Origin: Imtechella halotolerans
GTDB taxonomy: Bacteria > Bacteroidota > Bacteroidia > Flavobacteriales > Flavobacteriaceae
Length of the DNA: 64,000 nt
Direction: 5' to 3'
Assembly: GCF_028743515.2 (NCBI RefSeq)
Contig: NZ_CP117969.2
Span: 1,955,501-2,019,500, forward strand
How positions within the stretch are numbered: position 1 is the first letter of the stretch; each line of letters opens with the position of its first letter. Positions 28,157 through 37,765 of this stretch are shown here, piece after piece. A program made the position numbers and the translations under genes. The notes under the pieces are model-generated. The model saw only the letters and a list, made by a program, of their open reading frames with translations, was not told the origin of the DNA and did no database searches.

Positions 28157-29584
28157 TTATTGCGTGTTTACTATCAAGGTGTCAGACGCTATCTTTAATT
28201 GCAACCATTTTCTTAATTTTCTTAAATCGCGTTGCTGAGTTGCCTCACCTACTCCAGGCTTCCATTTCACCATAAATGTAGGTACTGTATCTATTTTAGC
28301 AAAATTAGACTTAAGAACATTAGCATATGAGAGTTCACTCAGGGATTCATAGTTAATCTGCGCTTCTTTAACAATCTGCTCAAATTCTGTACTCCCTTTG
28401 GTTAGCTTATTTAGGCGTTCCAATTCATTCTCCAATACATTTACCCTAGACTTACTATTTGCAAGCTCCTCTTTATGAGATTCGTATAACTCCATAATAT
28501 AGCGACCTTGCTGGGCACCATCTTTATTTCCCTGAATAACCTTGAGCTCTGTATTTTTTAAGGAATTATAGTTTCCTAATTGATGTTTCCAAGTATTGAT
28601 AACATTCTCTGGAATCACTTCATCTCCCATAAAAACCAATTCAATATAAGGATGACCATCATTATACTCAACATTTGAAAGCTCTTTTAAAAACATCCCT
28701 CCCTCTGAAAAACGATAAGGAACTATAGTATCCGAAATAAATTGAGATGCACTGTTATTAAAAGTTGATTTTTGCCATACTTTATAAAAAGTGTATCCAG
28801 CTGGAATCATTACCAACACAGCTAATATAGATACAAACCTAGAAAGACGTTTACGCTTAGAAGAATCCGCGTATTCAACCATTGGAAACTTAAGTACTTT
28901 AAGCACCAAAAAGGTCGCCAAAGCAATAAAAATGGTGTTTATAGTAAAAAGATACATGGCCCCAGCAGCATAATTAAAGTTTGCTATAGCTAAGCTAAAA
29001 CCAACAGTACATAAGGGAGGCATTAAGGCAGTTGCAATAGCAACTCCATAAATAACACTTGCAATGGTTCCTTTTTTAGCCCTAGCAATTACCAATGCAA
29101 GTCCTCCAAAGAAAGCAATTAAAACATCCCTAATATCTGGTGCTGTTCTGGCTAGCAGCTCTGATGAGGCATCCCGTAATGGAAAGAATTTAAAAAACAA
29201 AAAGGCTGTAAGAATACTTAACCCTACCATCACAGCAAAATTCTTAACTGATCTTTTAAGAGTGTCAACATCATTAATCGCTAAAGACAATCCAATCCCT
29301 AAGATTGGCCCCATTAATGGTGAAATAAGCATCGCTCCAATAACAACTGCAGTAGAATTGGCATTCAAACCAACTGAAGCAATAAAAATTGAACAGATCA
29401 AAATCCATGAAGTATGCCCTCTAAAATTAATATCGGCTTTTATACTTTCAACAGTTGCATCCTGATCGGTTTCATTACGGATATCCAATAAGTCTCTAAA
29501 AAAATTTTTAAACCAATCTATGCCATTGAATAATGCCTTGTCTTGCTCTTGGGGCGAACTGTCATTTGGGTGGGTTTGTTCCAT
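28157..29584 (-). CDS. DUF389 domain-containing membrane protein
   Basis: This 475-residue protein carries the DUF389 domain: a cytosolic N-terminus, then about six helices with the family hallmark VVIGAMLISPLMGPILGIG and the phrase ATALMPPLCTVG. A seventh helix (VSILAVLVMIPAGYTFY) precedes a large extracytoplasmic C-terminal domain with a coiled-coil section (ENELERLNKLTKG). Function is unknown for the family. It is the last gene of the SDR-SprT-manC-DUF389 operon, 7 bases after manC, and converges with mlaF. Confidence 0.87.
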   Translation of the reverse strand: MEQTHPNDSSPQEQDKALFNGIDWFKNFFRDLLDIRNETDQDATVESIKADINFRGHTSWILICSIFIASVGLNANSTAVVIGAMLISPLMGPILGIGLSLAINDVDTLKRSVKNFAVMVGLSILTAFLFFKFFPLRDASSELLARTAPDIRDVLIAFFGGLALVIARAKKGTIASVIYGVAIATALMPPLCTVGFSLAIANFNYAAGAMYLFTINTIFIALATFLVLKVLKFPMVEYADSSKRKRLSRFVSILAVLVMIPAGYTFYKVWQKSTFNNSASQFISDTIVPYRFSEGGMFLKELSNVEYNDGHPYIELVFMGDEVIPENVINTWKHQLGNYNSLKNTELKVIQGNKDGAQQGRYIMELYESHKEELANSKSRVNVLENELERLNKLTKGSTEFEQIVKEAQINYESLSELSYANVLKSNFAKIDTVPTFMVKWKPGVGEATQQRDLRKLRKWLQLKIASDTLIVNTQ

Positions 29585-29591
29585 ATAAATC

Positions 29592-30671
29592 TTACGCTAA
29601 TTGTTCTCCAAATTGCTTTTTTGCTTCTGCAAGCATCATTTTTATATCTTGTTCTTTACTTTTTGGACATATAAGCAACACTTCTTCTTTATCGACTACA
29701 ATATAATCATTCAAACCATCAATTACAACAACTTTTCCTTTTGCAGTACGTATCATGTTGCCTTCTGCCTTATAACATATCACTTGGGCATTAACAATGG
29801 CATTACGTGAAGAATCTTTAGGCAATTTTTCATATAAAGACCCCCAGGTTCCCAAATCATTCCAATCAAAAGATGCCGGCAATACATAGATATTAGGAGA
29901 TGACTCTAAAATTGCATAGTCAACCGAAATATTATCCGCCAATGCATAGTTGTCTTGTATAAAAGCTGACTCACTTTCTGTATTATAAAAGGGCAACCCT
30001 TTTTCAAATAATTGATAAAGTTTCGGCTGAAAGTTATGAAAGGCTCTTAAAACACTTGAAACACTCCAAATAAAGATTCCTGCATTCCACAAATAATTTC
30101 CTTCCGCTAAAAACGACTTCGCTGTTTGGTAATTCGGTTTCTCTGTAAATTGTTGGACCTTCTGAACTCCATCTGAATTCCCTTTTTCATATTGTATATA
30201 CCCATAACCAGTATTAGGAAATGTAGGTTTGACACCTAAAGTCATTAATACATCCTTGGAAGTAGCCTCATCAAAACTTCTCTGAATATCCTCTGTAAAA
30301 GCTACTTCATCCTCAATCCAATGATCACTTGGAGCCACAACCATTACTGCATCAGGATTTTCCTTCTGAATTTTAAAGGCTGCGTACAAAATACATGGTG
30401 CCGTATTTCGCATGGCAGGTTCCAACAGTATTTGCCTTTCAGTAATGTTAGGCAACTGCTCTAATACAAGAGAATTATACAGTGAATTAGTTAATACAAA
30501 TATATTTTCTTGTGGAATCAAACCTTCTAACCTTTTAAAAGTGCGCTGTAGAAGCGTTTCTCCGGTCCCTAGCATGTCGTGAAATTGTTTGGGAAATGCT
30601 AACGTACTTACAGGCCAAAAGCGCGAGCCTACCCCACCGGCCATCAAAATGGCATAATAGTTTTTTTTCAT
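29592..30671 (-). CDS. Mannose-1-phosphate guanylyltransferase
   Basis: This 359-residue nucleotidyltransferase converts mannose-1-phosphate and GTP to GDP-mannose for polysaccharide or glycan synthesis. The nucleotide-binding signature AGGVGSRFWP (11-20), the FPKQF segment with the catalytic lysine, and VVAPSDHWI are diagnostic of the ManC/RfbM group. The C-terminal mannose-6-phosphate isomerase domain of long ManC proteins is absent, which is normal for this length class. Confidence 0.93.
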   Translation of the reverse strand: MKKNYYAILMAGGVGSRFWPVSTLAFPKQFHDMLGTGETLLQRTFKRLEGLIPQENIFVLTNSLYNSLVLEQLPNITERQILLEPAMRNTAPCILYAAFKIQKENPDAVMVVAPSDHWIEDEVAFTEDIQRSFDEATSKDVLMTLGVKPTFPNTGYGYIQYEKGNSDGVQKVQQFTEKPNYQTAKSFLAEGNYLWNAGIFIWSVSSVLRAFHNFQPKLYQLFEKGLPFYNTESESAFIQDNYALADNISVDYAILESSPNIYVLPASFDWNDLGTWGSLYEKLPKDSSRNAIVNAQVICYKAEGNMIRTAKGKVVVIDGLNDYIVVDKEEVLLICPKSKEQDIKMMLAEAKKQFGEQLA

Positions 30672-30704
30672 TTTTTAAAGCTGTCTTCTTATCGTTTTTC
30701 AATC

Positions 30705-31301
30705 TTATGGCAATAACTCAACTTCGGCATTAGGCTGAAACAAGTAAGCCCTTCCTGTACTCACCTCAGTACATTCATAACGCTTCACTCGTTTGTTTCC
30801 TTTCTGAAATATCTTCCCGTTATAAATCCGAAAAAAACCACCATAAGGTACTTCAAAGATATAACTTTTCTCATTGGAAGGATCATACTGCTTTAATGCC
30901 AACGATAATTTAACGTCCGTATCACTACTAGCTGTTGGGTTTTTAAAATGGCGCGCCAAAACAGGCAATATAGAAGATGGAAATATCTCTGGATGAATCA
31001 ACGGCAACATTAAGAATTGAAATGTATACTTCCACTCAACACCATGAGGTTTAATAGTTGTACCATATTTCTTAAAGGCTGCCAAATGTGCAATTTCATG
31101 TATAAGTGTTATTAGAAAGCGATACTTATTAAGATTTGCATTAACAGTTATTTGATGTAAACCGTTCGGCAATCTCCTATAATCACCATGTCGTGTTACT
31201 CGCTCATTGACAATTTTAAGATGCACTTCATATGAAGTGATCAACTCCAAACAGGTTGATACCGCCTTTTCAGGAACATATTTATGTAATACTGGGTGCA
31301 A
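30705..31301 (-). CDS. SprT-like zinc metallopeptidase domain protein
   Basis: This 198-residue protein has a zinc-binding HEIAH (His68, Glu69, His72) and a further histidine in KPHGVEWK, the SprT-like arrangement (Spartan family). The C-terminal half (ending FQPNAEVELLP) contains only one cysteine, so the four-cysteine zinc ribbon of SprT is not present in usual form. Cytoplasmic. It lies 21 bases after the SDR gene and 33 bases before manC, within one operon. The substrate is unknown. Confidence 0.8.
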   Translation of the reverse strand: MHPVLHKYVPEKAVSTCLELITSYEVHLKIVNERVTRHGDYRRLPNGLHQITVNANLNKYRFLITLIHEIAHLAAFKKYGTTIKPHGVEWKYTFQFLMLPLIHPEIFPSSILPVLARHFKNPTASSDTDVKLSLALKQYDPSNEKSYIFEVPYGGFFRIYNGKIFQKGNKRVKRYECTEVSTGRAYLFQPNAEVELLP

Positions 31302-31322
31302 TTCTAAATGTAAAACCTAATT

Positions 31323-32003
31323 TTAAGGAGTACTATTTGAAACCTGTAATAGTTTTCCGTTATAATATTTGTGTCCCGTTAGGGCAAAACCAACAATATA
31401 TTGAGCCATTTCACTGGCAGTCAAAGAGGCCTTATAACCAGGAAATGCTTCTTCAAGCATTTCAGTCTGCACAGCCCCTAATGCCAATACGTTAAAAGAA
31501 GGACCGGTTTCTTTGTATTCTTCTGCCAAAAGCTCAGTAAGAGTAATTAAAGCACCTTTAGAAGAGCTATATGCTGAAAGTCCAGGGAATTTCACGCTAC
31601 CCTGCACACCGCCCATGCTACTGATATTCACCACATGCCCCTCTTTCGACATAAATGGAAGTATAGTTTTAATTAGGCTAGCTACTCCAAGAACATTTAC
31701 TTGGTAAACTTCTAAAAATTCTTCAGAAGTGATTTCACTAAATGGTTTATTAACTAATTTTCCAGCATTATTGATTACAATATCTATATGCCTCCACTGA
31801 TTTGTCACCCATTGTGACAATTTCAACATATCACCAGCTGTACTAATATCAAATGGCAAACAAGTTATATTAGGGTTTTTAAGAGAACTCAAAGGTTGCT
31901 GGTTTCTAGAAAGTGCTAAAACACTATGTCCTTCATTAGCTAAAAGTTGGGCCATTTCAAAACCTATCCCTCTGCTGGCACCAGTGATAATAACATGTTT
32001 CAT
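31323..32003 (-). CDS. Short-chain dehydrogenase/reductase
   Basis: This 226-residue SDR has the cofactor motif TGASRGIG (6-13), NNAG, a conserved Ser in NISSMGG, and the catalytic pair YSSSKG. It should oxidise or reduce a small substrate with NAD(P)(H). The arginine in GASRG after the glycine motif suggests NADP preference, by inference. It is the first gene of the SDR-SprT-manC-DUF389 unit. Confidence 0.88.
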   Translation of the reverse strand: MKHVIITGASRGIGFEMAQLLANEGHSVLALSRNQQPLSSLKNPNITCLPFDISTAGDMLKLSQWVTNQWRHIDIVINNAGKLVNKPFSEITSEEFLEVYQVNVLGVASLIKTILPFMSKEGHVVNISSMGGVQGSVKFPGLSAYSSSKGALITLTELLAEEYKETGPSFNVLALGAVQTEMLEEAFPGYKASLTASEMAQYIVGFALTGHKYYNGKLLQVSNSTP

Positions 32004-32042
32004 GGTCAGGTAATTTTATTTTGCTGTTAACAATAAAAAATA

Positions 32043-32067
32043 GTCAAACAACAGTAATGTGTTTGAC
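32043..32067 (-). terminator. Probable terminator of the M28 peptidase gene
   Basis: An 8-bp stem (GTCAAACA paired with TGTTTGAC) with a 9-base loop is followed on the minus strand by a T-rich tract. It sits between the M28 gene and the downstream SDR operon. Confidence 0.6.
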
Positions 32068-32099
32068 CTTTAGTTAGGATGTAATTCAAAATAATAATA

Positions 32100-33056
32100 T
32101 TAATACATTTTTATTTCCTTATCGGAAGTCCCTGCCATTTTTTCAATTACAGGTATCATATCATTTATAAGTGTTGACATAAAGCCAAAATCCATAAACT
32201 GCACCTCATCCTTTACATGATGATAATATTCATAATTGGTAAAATCAAAGGTTGAAATGGTTTGAGCAGGTAATTTAAATTCCTCGAAAAACGAATAATT
32301 ATCAGATCGTTTAAAAAGCTGATATTCTTCAGCCTGAGGTAAAAAACCTACTAATTCCTTCCCGGCATATTCGTTAATTTTTTGAGCCATATTCGACTTT
32401 TTAAATCCTGTTAAATAGGCTTTATAAGTTGAAGTCATCGGTACACCAATCATTTCAAAATTCACCATTGTATACATCGAAAAATTGTCTTCTTTCAATC
32501 GTTTTGCCAAATCCTTTGCGCCAACAAGCCCCATCTCCTCAGCTGTAAACAATACAAACAATAAACTTCTCTTATTCGTTTTTGCTCGCCCAAAATACTT
32601 AGCTAATTCAACCACAGCAGTTGTGCCAGTCGCGTTATCATTAGCACCATTAGCAATACTGTCATTTTCTATCGGTTTAACAACACCAATATGGTCATAA
32701 TGAGCACCGATAATAATAAACTCGTTCTTTAAAACTGGGTCTGTCCCCTCCAAATATCCAACTACATTAAATGCATTTGACATACGTTGAAGCGTATCCT
32801 TATAATATTCAAAATACGGCTTAACTCCATGCTTTGTAAAAATCCCTTCAATATGATCAGCAGCTAACTCAATTCCAATAGTTCCTGTATTTCGACCTTG
32901 CAATTCATCAGAGGCAAGAAACTTCATTAAATCACCTACAGACTCCTCGGTAGATAAAGGAATATTATCAGTAAATTTTTTTGAAGCCTTGTCCGTATTA
33001 TCAACAGATTTACATGAAACTGCAATTAAGATAAATAGTAGAAAAAAAATTTTCAT
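32100..33056 (-). CDS. M28 family zinc aminopeptidase, lipoprotein
   Basis: This 318-residue peptidase has a lipoprotein signal (lipobox near AVSC, Cys15). Zinc ligands of M28 enzymes are visible in IIGAHYDHIG (His, Asp), NGANDNATGT (Asp) and FTAEEMGLVG (Glu), with the final histidine near the YYHHVKDE segment. It should release amino acids from peptides in the periplasm or at the outer membrane. It is monocistronic. Confidence 0.88.
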   Translation of the reverse strand: MKIFFLLFILIAVSCKSVDNTDKASKKFTDNIPLSTEESVGDLMKFLASDELQGRNTGTIGIELAADHIEGIFTKHGVKPYFEYYKDTLQRMSNAFNVVGYLEGTDPVLKNEFIIIGAHYDHIGVVKPIENDSIANGANDNATGTTAVVELAKYFGRAKTNKRSLLFVLFTAEEMGLVGAKDLAKRLKEDNFSMYTMVNFEMIGVPMTSTYKAYLTGFKKSNMAQKINEYAGKELVGFLPQAEEYQLFKRSDNYSFFEEFKLPAQTISTFDFTNYEYYHHVKDEVQFMDFGFMSTLINDMIPVIEKMAGTSDKEIKMY

Positions 33057-33160
33057 GAGATTAGAATTGTTTTAATGGTTAAAGATAAAAAAAGAAGTTA
33101 ATAATATTCCTTTAAGTCAAAAAACAGGTCAAAATTCCCAACTAAATACACCGTTAAAAT

Positions 33161-33191
33161 AAAAAGCTGCCCATAAAATAGGCAGCTTTTT
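33161..33191 (-). terminator. Terminator of the pdhA-E2 operon
   Basis: An 11-bp stem (AAAAAGCTGCC paired with GGCAGCTTTTT) with a 9-base loop lies 22 bases beyond the E2 stop. Tails are A/T-rich. Confidence 0.85.
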
Positions 33192-33213
33192 AGTATTTAT
33201 TTTAGGAATTAGC

Positions 33214-34827
33214 TTATGCTAACATTGTTACAGGATTTTCTAAATATGCCTGTAGAGTTTGCAAGAACTGCGCACCTGTAGCCCCATCAACAGTTCGGTG
33301 ATCACAAGCTAAGGTAACTTTCATAGTATTGCCAATAACTATCTGACCATTCTTCACTACAGGTTTTTCAACAATAGCACCTACAGAAAGTATGGCAGAA
33401 TTGGGCTGATTAATGATAGATGTAAATTCCTGAATACCAAACATTCCAAGGTTTGATACCGTAAATGTACTTCCTTCCATTTCAGCTGGAGTTAACTTTT
33501 TACTTCTTGCTTTTCCAGCTAAATCCTTAACTTGGCTTCCTATTTGCGAAAGGCTCATCTGATCAGTAAATTTCAACACAGGAACTACCAAGCCGTCCTC
33601 AACTGCAACAGCTACTCCAACATGAACGTGATGATTATAACGAGTAGTATCAGCATTCCAAGTAGTATTTACCTGTGGGTGTTTTTTTAAAGCCATTGCG
33701 CATGCTTTAACTACCATATCATTAAAAGATACCTTGGTATCTGGAAGTGCATTGATAAAGCTTCTTGAAGCCATAGCATTTTCCATATCCACCTCTATAG
33801 TCAAATAATAATGAGGAGCTGTAAATTTAGATTCTCCCAAACGCTTAGCAATAGTCTTACGCATTTGTGAATTTTTCACTTCCTCAAAAGACTCTTGTCC
33901 TGCAGGTACAAATGGCATTACAGAAGCAACTTTACCTCCATCAGTCATCGATTTAACTTCCGAAGTTGATACAGCTTGAGGAGTAAAGTTCTCTACGTCT
34001 TTTTTAACAATGCGCCCATTTTCACCGGTACCTCTAATCTCCGCTAGATTAATACCTTTTTCTTGAGCTATCCTTTTTGCTAATGGAGAAGCAAAAACTC
34101 TCCCTCCATCATTTACAATAGAAGGTATATCTACTGTATTGGTTGCTTTTGGACTTTCATTAACGGATGACACCTCCTCTGTACTAGAGGTATGAGCCAC
34201 ACCGTCTTCTAATGCAGCTAAAACCGATTTAATATCTGTTCCCTTAGGTCCAATTACAGCCAATACAGAATCCACAGGAGCCGAACCTCCTTCTTCTATA
34301 CCAATATAAAGCAATGTTCCTTTATAAAAAGACTCGAATTCCATTGTGGCCTTGTCTGTCTCTATTTCTGCCAAAATATCGCCCTCAACTACTTCATCAC
34401 CAACCTTTTTCAACCAGCCAGCAACAGTACCTTCTGTCATTGTATCGCTAAGACGTGGCATAGTTACTATTTCTACCCCTTTAGGTATGGAAACAGTAGA
34501 AGTATTGTTAGAAACAACTTCTTTCGGCAGTTCTGAAATAACTTCTTTTGACACTCCTCCAGCTCCTAGTAATGATGAAATATCTTCCCCAGGTTGACCA
34601 ATGATAGCAAGTAGCGTATCTACTTTAGCTCCTTCTCCTTCTTGAATTCCAATATGAAGTAGTGTGCCTGAGTGAAATGATTCAAACTCCATGGTAGCCT
34701 TATCAGTTTCAATTTCTGCTAAAATATCGCCTTCACTAACGGAGTCTCCAACTTTTTTAAGCCACTTTGCAACTACACCTTCTTCCATGGTGTCGCTTAA
34801 TCGCGGCATATTGATAATTTCTGCCAT
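33214..34827 (-). CDS. Pyruvate dehydrogenase E2, dihydrolipoamide acetyltransferase
   Basis: This 537-residue E2 carries two lipoyl domains, with lipoyl lysines at Lys43 and Lys159, both in EIETDKATMEFES. A peripheral-subunit-binding domain follows (FASPLAKRIAQEKG and GRIVKKDVENF, about 248-290). The catalytic domain ends with HRTVDG. The two lipoyl domains are near-identical in their core, a recent internal duplication or conserved constraint. It begins 2 bases after pdhA, so the pair is co-transcribed. The core transfers acetyl groups to CoA. Confidence 0.95.
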   Translation of the reverse strand: MAEIINMPRLSDTMEEGVVAKWLKKVGDSVSEGDILAEIETDKATMEFESFHSGTLLHIGIQEGEGAKVDTLLAIIGQPGEDISSLLGAGGVSKEVISELPKEVVSNNTSTVSIPKGVEIVTMPRLSDTMTEGTVAGWLKKVGDEVVEGDILAEIETDKATMEFESFYKGTLLYIGIEEGGSAPVDSVLAVIGPKGTDIKSVLAALEDGVAHTSSTEEVSSVNESPKATNTVDIPSIVNDGGRVFASPLAKRIAQEKGINLAEIRGTGENGRIVKKDVENFTPQAVSTSEVKSMTDGGKVASVMPFVPAGQESFEEVKNSQMRKTIAKRLGESKFTAPHYYLTIEVDMENAMASRSFINALPDTKVSFNDMVVKACAMALKKHPQVNTTWNADTTRYNHHVHVGVAVAVEDGLVVPVLKFTDQMSLSQIGSQVKDLAGKARSKKLTPAEMEGSTFTVSNLGMFGIQEFTSIINQPNSAILSVGAIVEKPVVKNGQIVIGNTMKVTLACDHRTVDGATGAQFLQTLQAYLENPVTMLA

Positions 34828-34829
34828 TA

Positions 34830-35831
34830 TTATGAAAGTTTATGTGGTAAAAAAGGATAATTTTCTTGAGAGTATACTACATCGTACATTACATTCTTAT
34901 CAGGATATGCAGAATTTTCAGCAAACTCCTCACACTCTTTAACCAAATCCGTTACGCGTTGATTTATTGCTTCGATTTCTGTATCGGTAGCATACTTTTT
35001 CTCTTTAATAACATCTAAAACTTGAGTTATAGGATCTATCTTCTTGTACTCTTCTACTTCTTCTTTAGTCCTATAATGCTGAGCATCACTCATAGAGTGT
35101 CCACGGTAACGATATGTCTTCATTTCAAGGAAAGTAGGTCCACCTCCACTACGAGCTCTTTCAATTGCCTCGTGCATAGCCTCCGCTACTTTCACCGGAT
35201 TCATACCATCTACTGGACCACATGGCATTTCATAACCTAATGCCAATTTCCAAATATCAGTATGATTTGCAGTTCGTTGAACAGAGGTTCCCATTGCGTA
35301 TCCATTATTTTCAACAATAAACACTACTGGAAGATTCCAAAGCATTGCTAGGTTGAAGGTTTCATGCAATGACCCCTGGCGAGTTGCACCATCACCCATG
35401 TATGTTAGAGTAACTGAATCTCTTCCGAAGTACTTATCCCCAAAAGCCAATCCAGCTCCTAAAGGAATTTGTCCTCCTACAATACCATGACCTCCGTAAA
35501 AACGGTGTTCTTTAGAGAAAATGTGCATTGAACCTCCTAGTCCAAAAGACGTTCCGGTTCCTTTTCCATACAGTTCAGCCATCACCCTACGTGGATCAAC
35601 ACCCATACCGATGGGTTGTACGTGATTTCTGTAGGCGGTTATCATTCTATCTTTAGTAAGATCCATTGCGTGCAAAGCACCCGCCAATACTGCCTCCTGT
35701 CCGTTGTACAAATGGAGAAATCCTCTCACTTTTTGTTGGATGTAAACTGCGGCAAGTTTGTCCTCAAACTTTCTCCAAAAGAGCATGTCCTCGTACCACT
35801 TCAGGTACACTTCTTTAGTCACTTTTTTCAT
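34830..35831 (-). CDS. pdhA: Pyruvate dehydrogenase E1 component, alpha subunit
   Basis: This 333-residue thiamine-diphosphate enzyme subunit has the ThDP-binding motif GDGATRQGSLHETFN and NNGYAMGT, plus the phosphorylation-loop-like YRGHSMSDAQHYRTKEE. It oxidatively decarboxylates pyruvate together with an E1 beta chain, which is encoded elsewhere. The downstream E2 gene is in the same operon. Its promoter element lies at 35946-35953. Confidence 0.95.
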   Translation of the reverse strand: MKKVTKEVYLKWYEDMLFWRKFEDKLAAVYIQQKVRGFLHLYNGQEAVLAGALHAMDLTKDRMITAYRNHVQPIGMGVDPRRVMAELYGKGTGTSFGLGGSMHIFSKEHRFYGGHGIVGGQIPLGAGLAFGDKYFGRDSVTLTYMGDGATRQGSLHETFNLAMLWNLPVVFIVENNGYAMGTSVQRTANHTDIWKLALGYEMPCGPVDGMNPVKVAEAMHEAIERARSGGGPTFLEMKTYRYRGHSMSDAQHYRTKEEVEEYKKIDPITQVLDVIKEKKYATDTEIEAINQRVTDLVKECEEFAENSAYPDKNVMYDVVYSQENYPFLPHKLS

Positions 35832-35945
35832 TGCTAATGTTCTATTATTGCTTTGTTACCATGAAATCCACCTAATTTTTCAAAAAAAATAATAGTCAGA
35901 TATTTTGTAAAGCATTTTCTTTCGCACGTAATTTTATGCGAAGTA

Positions 35946-35953
35946 CAAAAGTA
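35946..35953 (-). promoter_or_regulatory. Promoter -7 element for pdhA
   Basis: On the minus strand the sequence is TACTTTTG, a full TAnnTTTG match, about 115 bases upstream of the pdhA start. The leader of roughly 110 bases (35832-35945) shows nothing else that I recognise. Confidence 0.45.
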
Positions 35954-36069
35954 GTGTTTTCAGCAAACGTGGAAAAATGAAAAAGTGCTTTTATAAGTGA
36001 TTTTTGTTAAAAAAAAAATTCATCTATAAAAAGCACACTTACTGCCCTAAAACTAAATCGATTTAGATG

Positions 36070-36555
36070 TTAGGATAATGCAGATCCATCAAAAATCAAG
36101 GGTAATAAATCTTTAAGAGAATCTGATTTTATTACCTTACCTGTTTCTCCCATAAAATAAATTTCAATAGGAGTTTGTTGCCCTACCTCATATTCAGCAA
36201 TAGTCTGACGACAAGCTCCACAAGGAGGAACTGGCGTCATTACAGTTTTATGATCCGAAGCAGCGGTAACTGCCATTTGAGTAATTTTCTGATTAGGAAA
36301 CTGCGCCCCTGCATGATATATTGCAACTCGTTCGGCACACAACCCAGAAGGATAAGAAGCATTTTCTTGATTACTTCCTATTACAACCTCTCCGTTTTCC
36401 AACAACAAGGCTGCACCCACCTTAAAATGAGAATATGGTGCATAAGCATTTCTACGAGCATCTACAGCCCTTTTCATAAGTTCTTGAACTTCTATAGGCA
36501 ATTCTTCTATCGAATCATAAACCGCATATTGTATCTTTATATCTATTGTTTTCAA
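36070..36555 (-). CDS. cdd: Cytidine deaminase
   Basis: This 161-residue zinc enzyme deaminates cytidine and deoxycytidine in pyrimidine salvage. The zinc ligands are Cys73 in LCAERVA (with catalytic Glu75) and Cys112/Cys115 in PPCGACRQ. The cytidine-binding FKVGAALLLENG is present. It belongs to the homotetrameric class by length. It starts 19 bases after porV on the same strand, the usual flavobacterial order. Confidence 0.95.
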   Translation of the reverse strand: MKTIDIKIQYAVYDSIEELPIEVQELMKRAVDARRNAYAPYSHFKVGAALLLENGEVVIGSNQENASYPSGLCAERVAIYHAGAQFPNQKITQMAVTAASDHKTVMTPVPPCGACRQTIAEYEVGQQTPIEIYFMGETGKVIKSDSLKDLLPLIFDGSALS

Positions 36556-36574
36556 ATTGGTAAAATATTGATTA

Positions 36575-37765
36575 CTAATACTCCGAGTATTCGTTCCCCA
36601 AGTTAAAGGTTAACCCAAAACGAAGTGTATTTTCTAAAGGATTACGCACCTTTGAAGCTGAAAATAGGTACGACAAATCTATATTAACAGCATTCAAACG
36701 GAAACCCGCACCTAAAGTAAAAAATTTACGCGCGCCTTTTTCTTCGCTTTCATTAAAATATCCAGTTCTAAAGGCAAATTGATCTTGATACCAATATTCG
36801 GCACCTACTGCCCAAGTAAATTCTTTCAACTCCTCGTTAAAACCACCAGGAGCATCTCCAAAAGATTGAAAGATTCCTTTGGCAAAAGACACATTATCAT
36901 CCTTTCCTTCAGCGATTGCCTCACGCTCTTCTTGGCCTGAAATCTGACCATCTTCATTAAGATCTACTCCTCTTATCGGTGGTGTTGGCACAAGTAATTT
37001 GTTAACCTCGGCCGAAACACTCAACTTATTAAACTGATCAAAAAGAAAATCAAACCCTGCTCCTAAACGTAAGTTTGTAGGTATAAAATTCTCTTGCCCT
37101 AAATCATCATATTTTAATTTCGGACCAACATTCGAAATGTTAAATCCAGCTCTCCATCTGCCATTAAAATCGTTAAATGCTACTTCTTCCGATTGGAAAT
37201 AACCAGCAATATCAACTGCGAATGAACTAGCCGCACTTGCATCAGTATCCACACTTAAACGAAGATCCGAACGAAGATACCTTCCAGCCACAGCCATAGA
37301 AAAATAATCACTTAATCTCAATGTATAAGAAGCATCAATTGCCAATTCATTAGGACGTTCAATACCTTGTGAAACAACATCATTTCCTACCAACTCGGTA
37401 AACTCCACATCACCCAAACTGAAATACTTAATACTGGCAGCCCATGCACTGCGTTCGCTTAGACGGTTATAAAAAGTTAAATTTCCTAAAAAAATATCAT
37501 TGACCAACTCACTCAAATAAGGAGTATAACTTATCCCAATTCCAATCTGTTTCTGAATAAAACCATATTTAGCTGGATTCCACTGTTGGGAATAGGCATC
37601 AGGCGAAGTCGCGACCCCCAACTCACCCATACCTGCTGATCGAGCATCAGGAGTTATCATTAAAAAAGGCACCCCCGTAGTAATCACCCTGGAATCTTGT
37701 GGCGCTTGAGCTTGCATGTGGCCCCCCAAAGCAACAGCAATAATTAACAATATAAGTTTTTTCAT
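36575..37765 (-). CDS. porV: Type IX secretion system outer membrane protein PorV (LptO)
   Basis: This 396-residue outer membrane beta-barrel shuttles type IX cargo to the PorU sortase. It starts MKKLILLIIAVALGGHMQAQ, a signal peptide; ATG 37765 is chosen over the longer frame at 37783. The FLMITPDARSAGMGELGVAT segment is diagnostic of PorV/PorQ-like proteins. The chain ends with an aromatic-rich beta strand (NTLRFGLTFNLGN). cdd follows. The usual neighbour porU is absent upstream (see findings). Confidence 0.93.
   Translation of the reverse strand: MKKLILLIIAVALGGHMQAQAPQDSRVITTGVPFLMITPDARSAGMGELGVATSPDAYSQQWNPAKYGFIQKQIGIGISYTPYLSELVNDIFLGNLTFYNRLSERSAWAASIKYFSLGDVEFTELVGNDVVSQGIERPNELAIDASYTLRLSDYFSMAVAGRYLRSDLRLSVDTDASAASSFAVDIAGYFQSEEVAFNDFNGRWRAGFNISNVGPKLKYDDLGQENFIPTNLRLGAGFDFLFDQFNKLSVSAEVNKLLVPTPPIRGVDLNEDGQISGQEEREAIAEGKDDNVSFAKGIFQSFGDAPGGFNEELKEFTWAVGAEYWYQDQFAFRTGYFNESEEKGARKFFTLGAGFRLNAVNIDLSYLFSASKVRNPLENTLRFGLTFNLGNEYSEY

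Noticed and set aside
29064-29465. 133-codon frame on the plus strand
   Set aside because: It lies antisense to the DUF389 gene with its membrane signature. The apparent hydrophobic content is a mirror of the helices.
36175-36606. 143-codon frame on the plus strand
   Set aside because: It lies antisense to cdd, whose zinc-site residues and length are convincing, and its product resembles nothing known.
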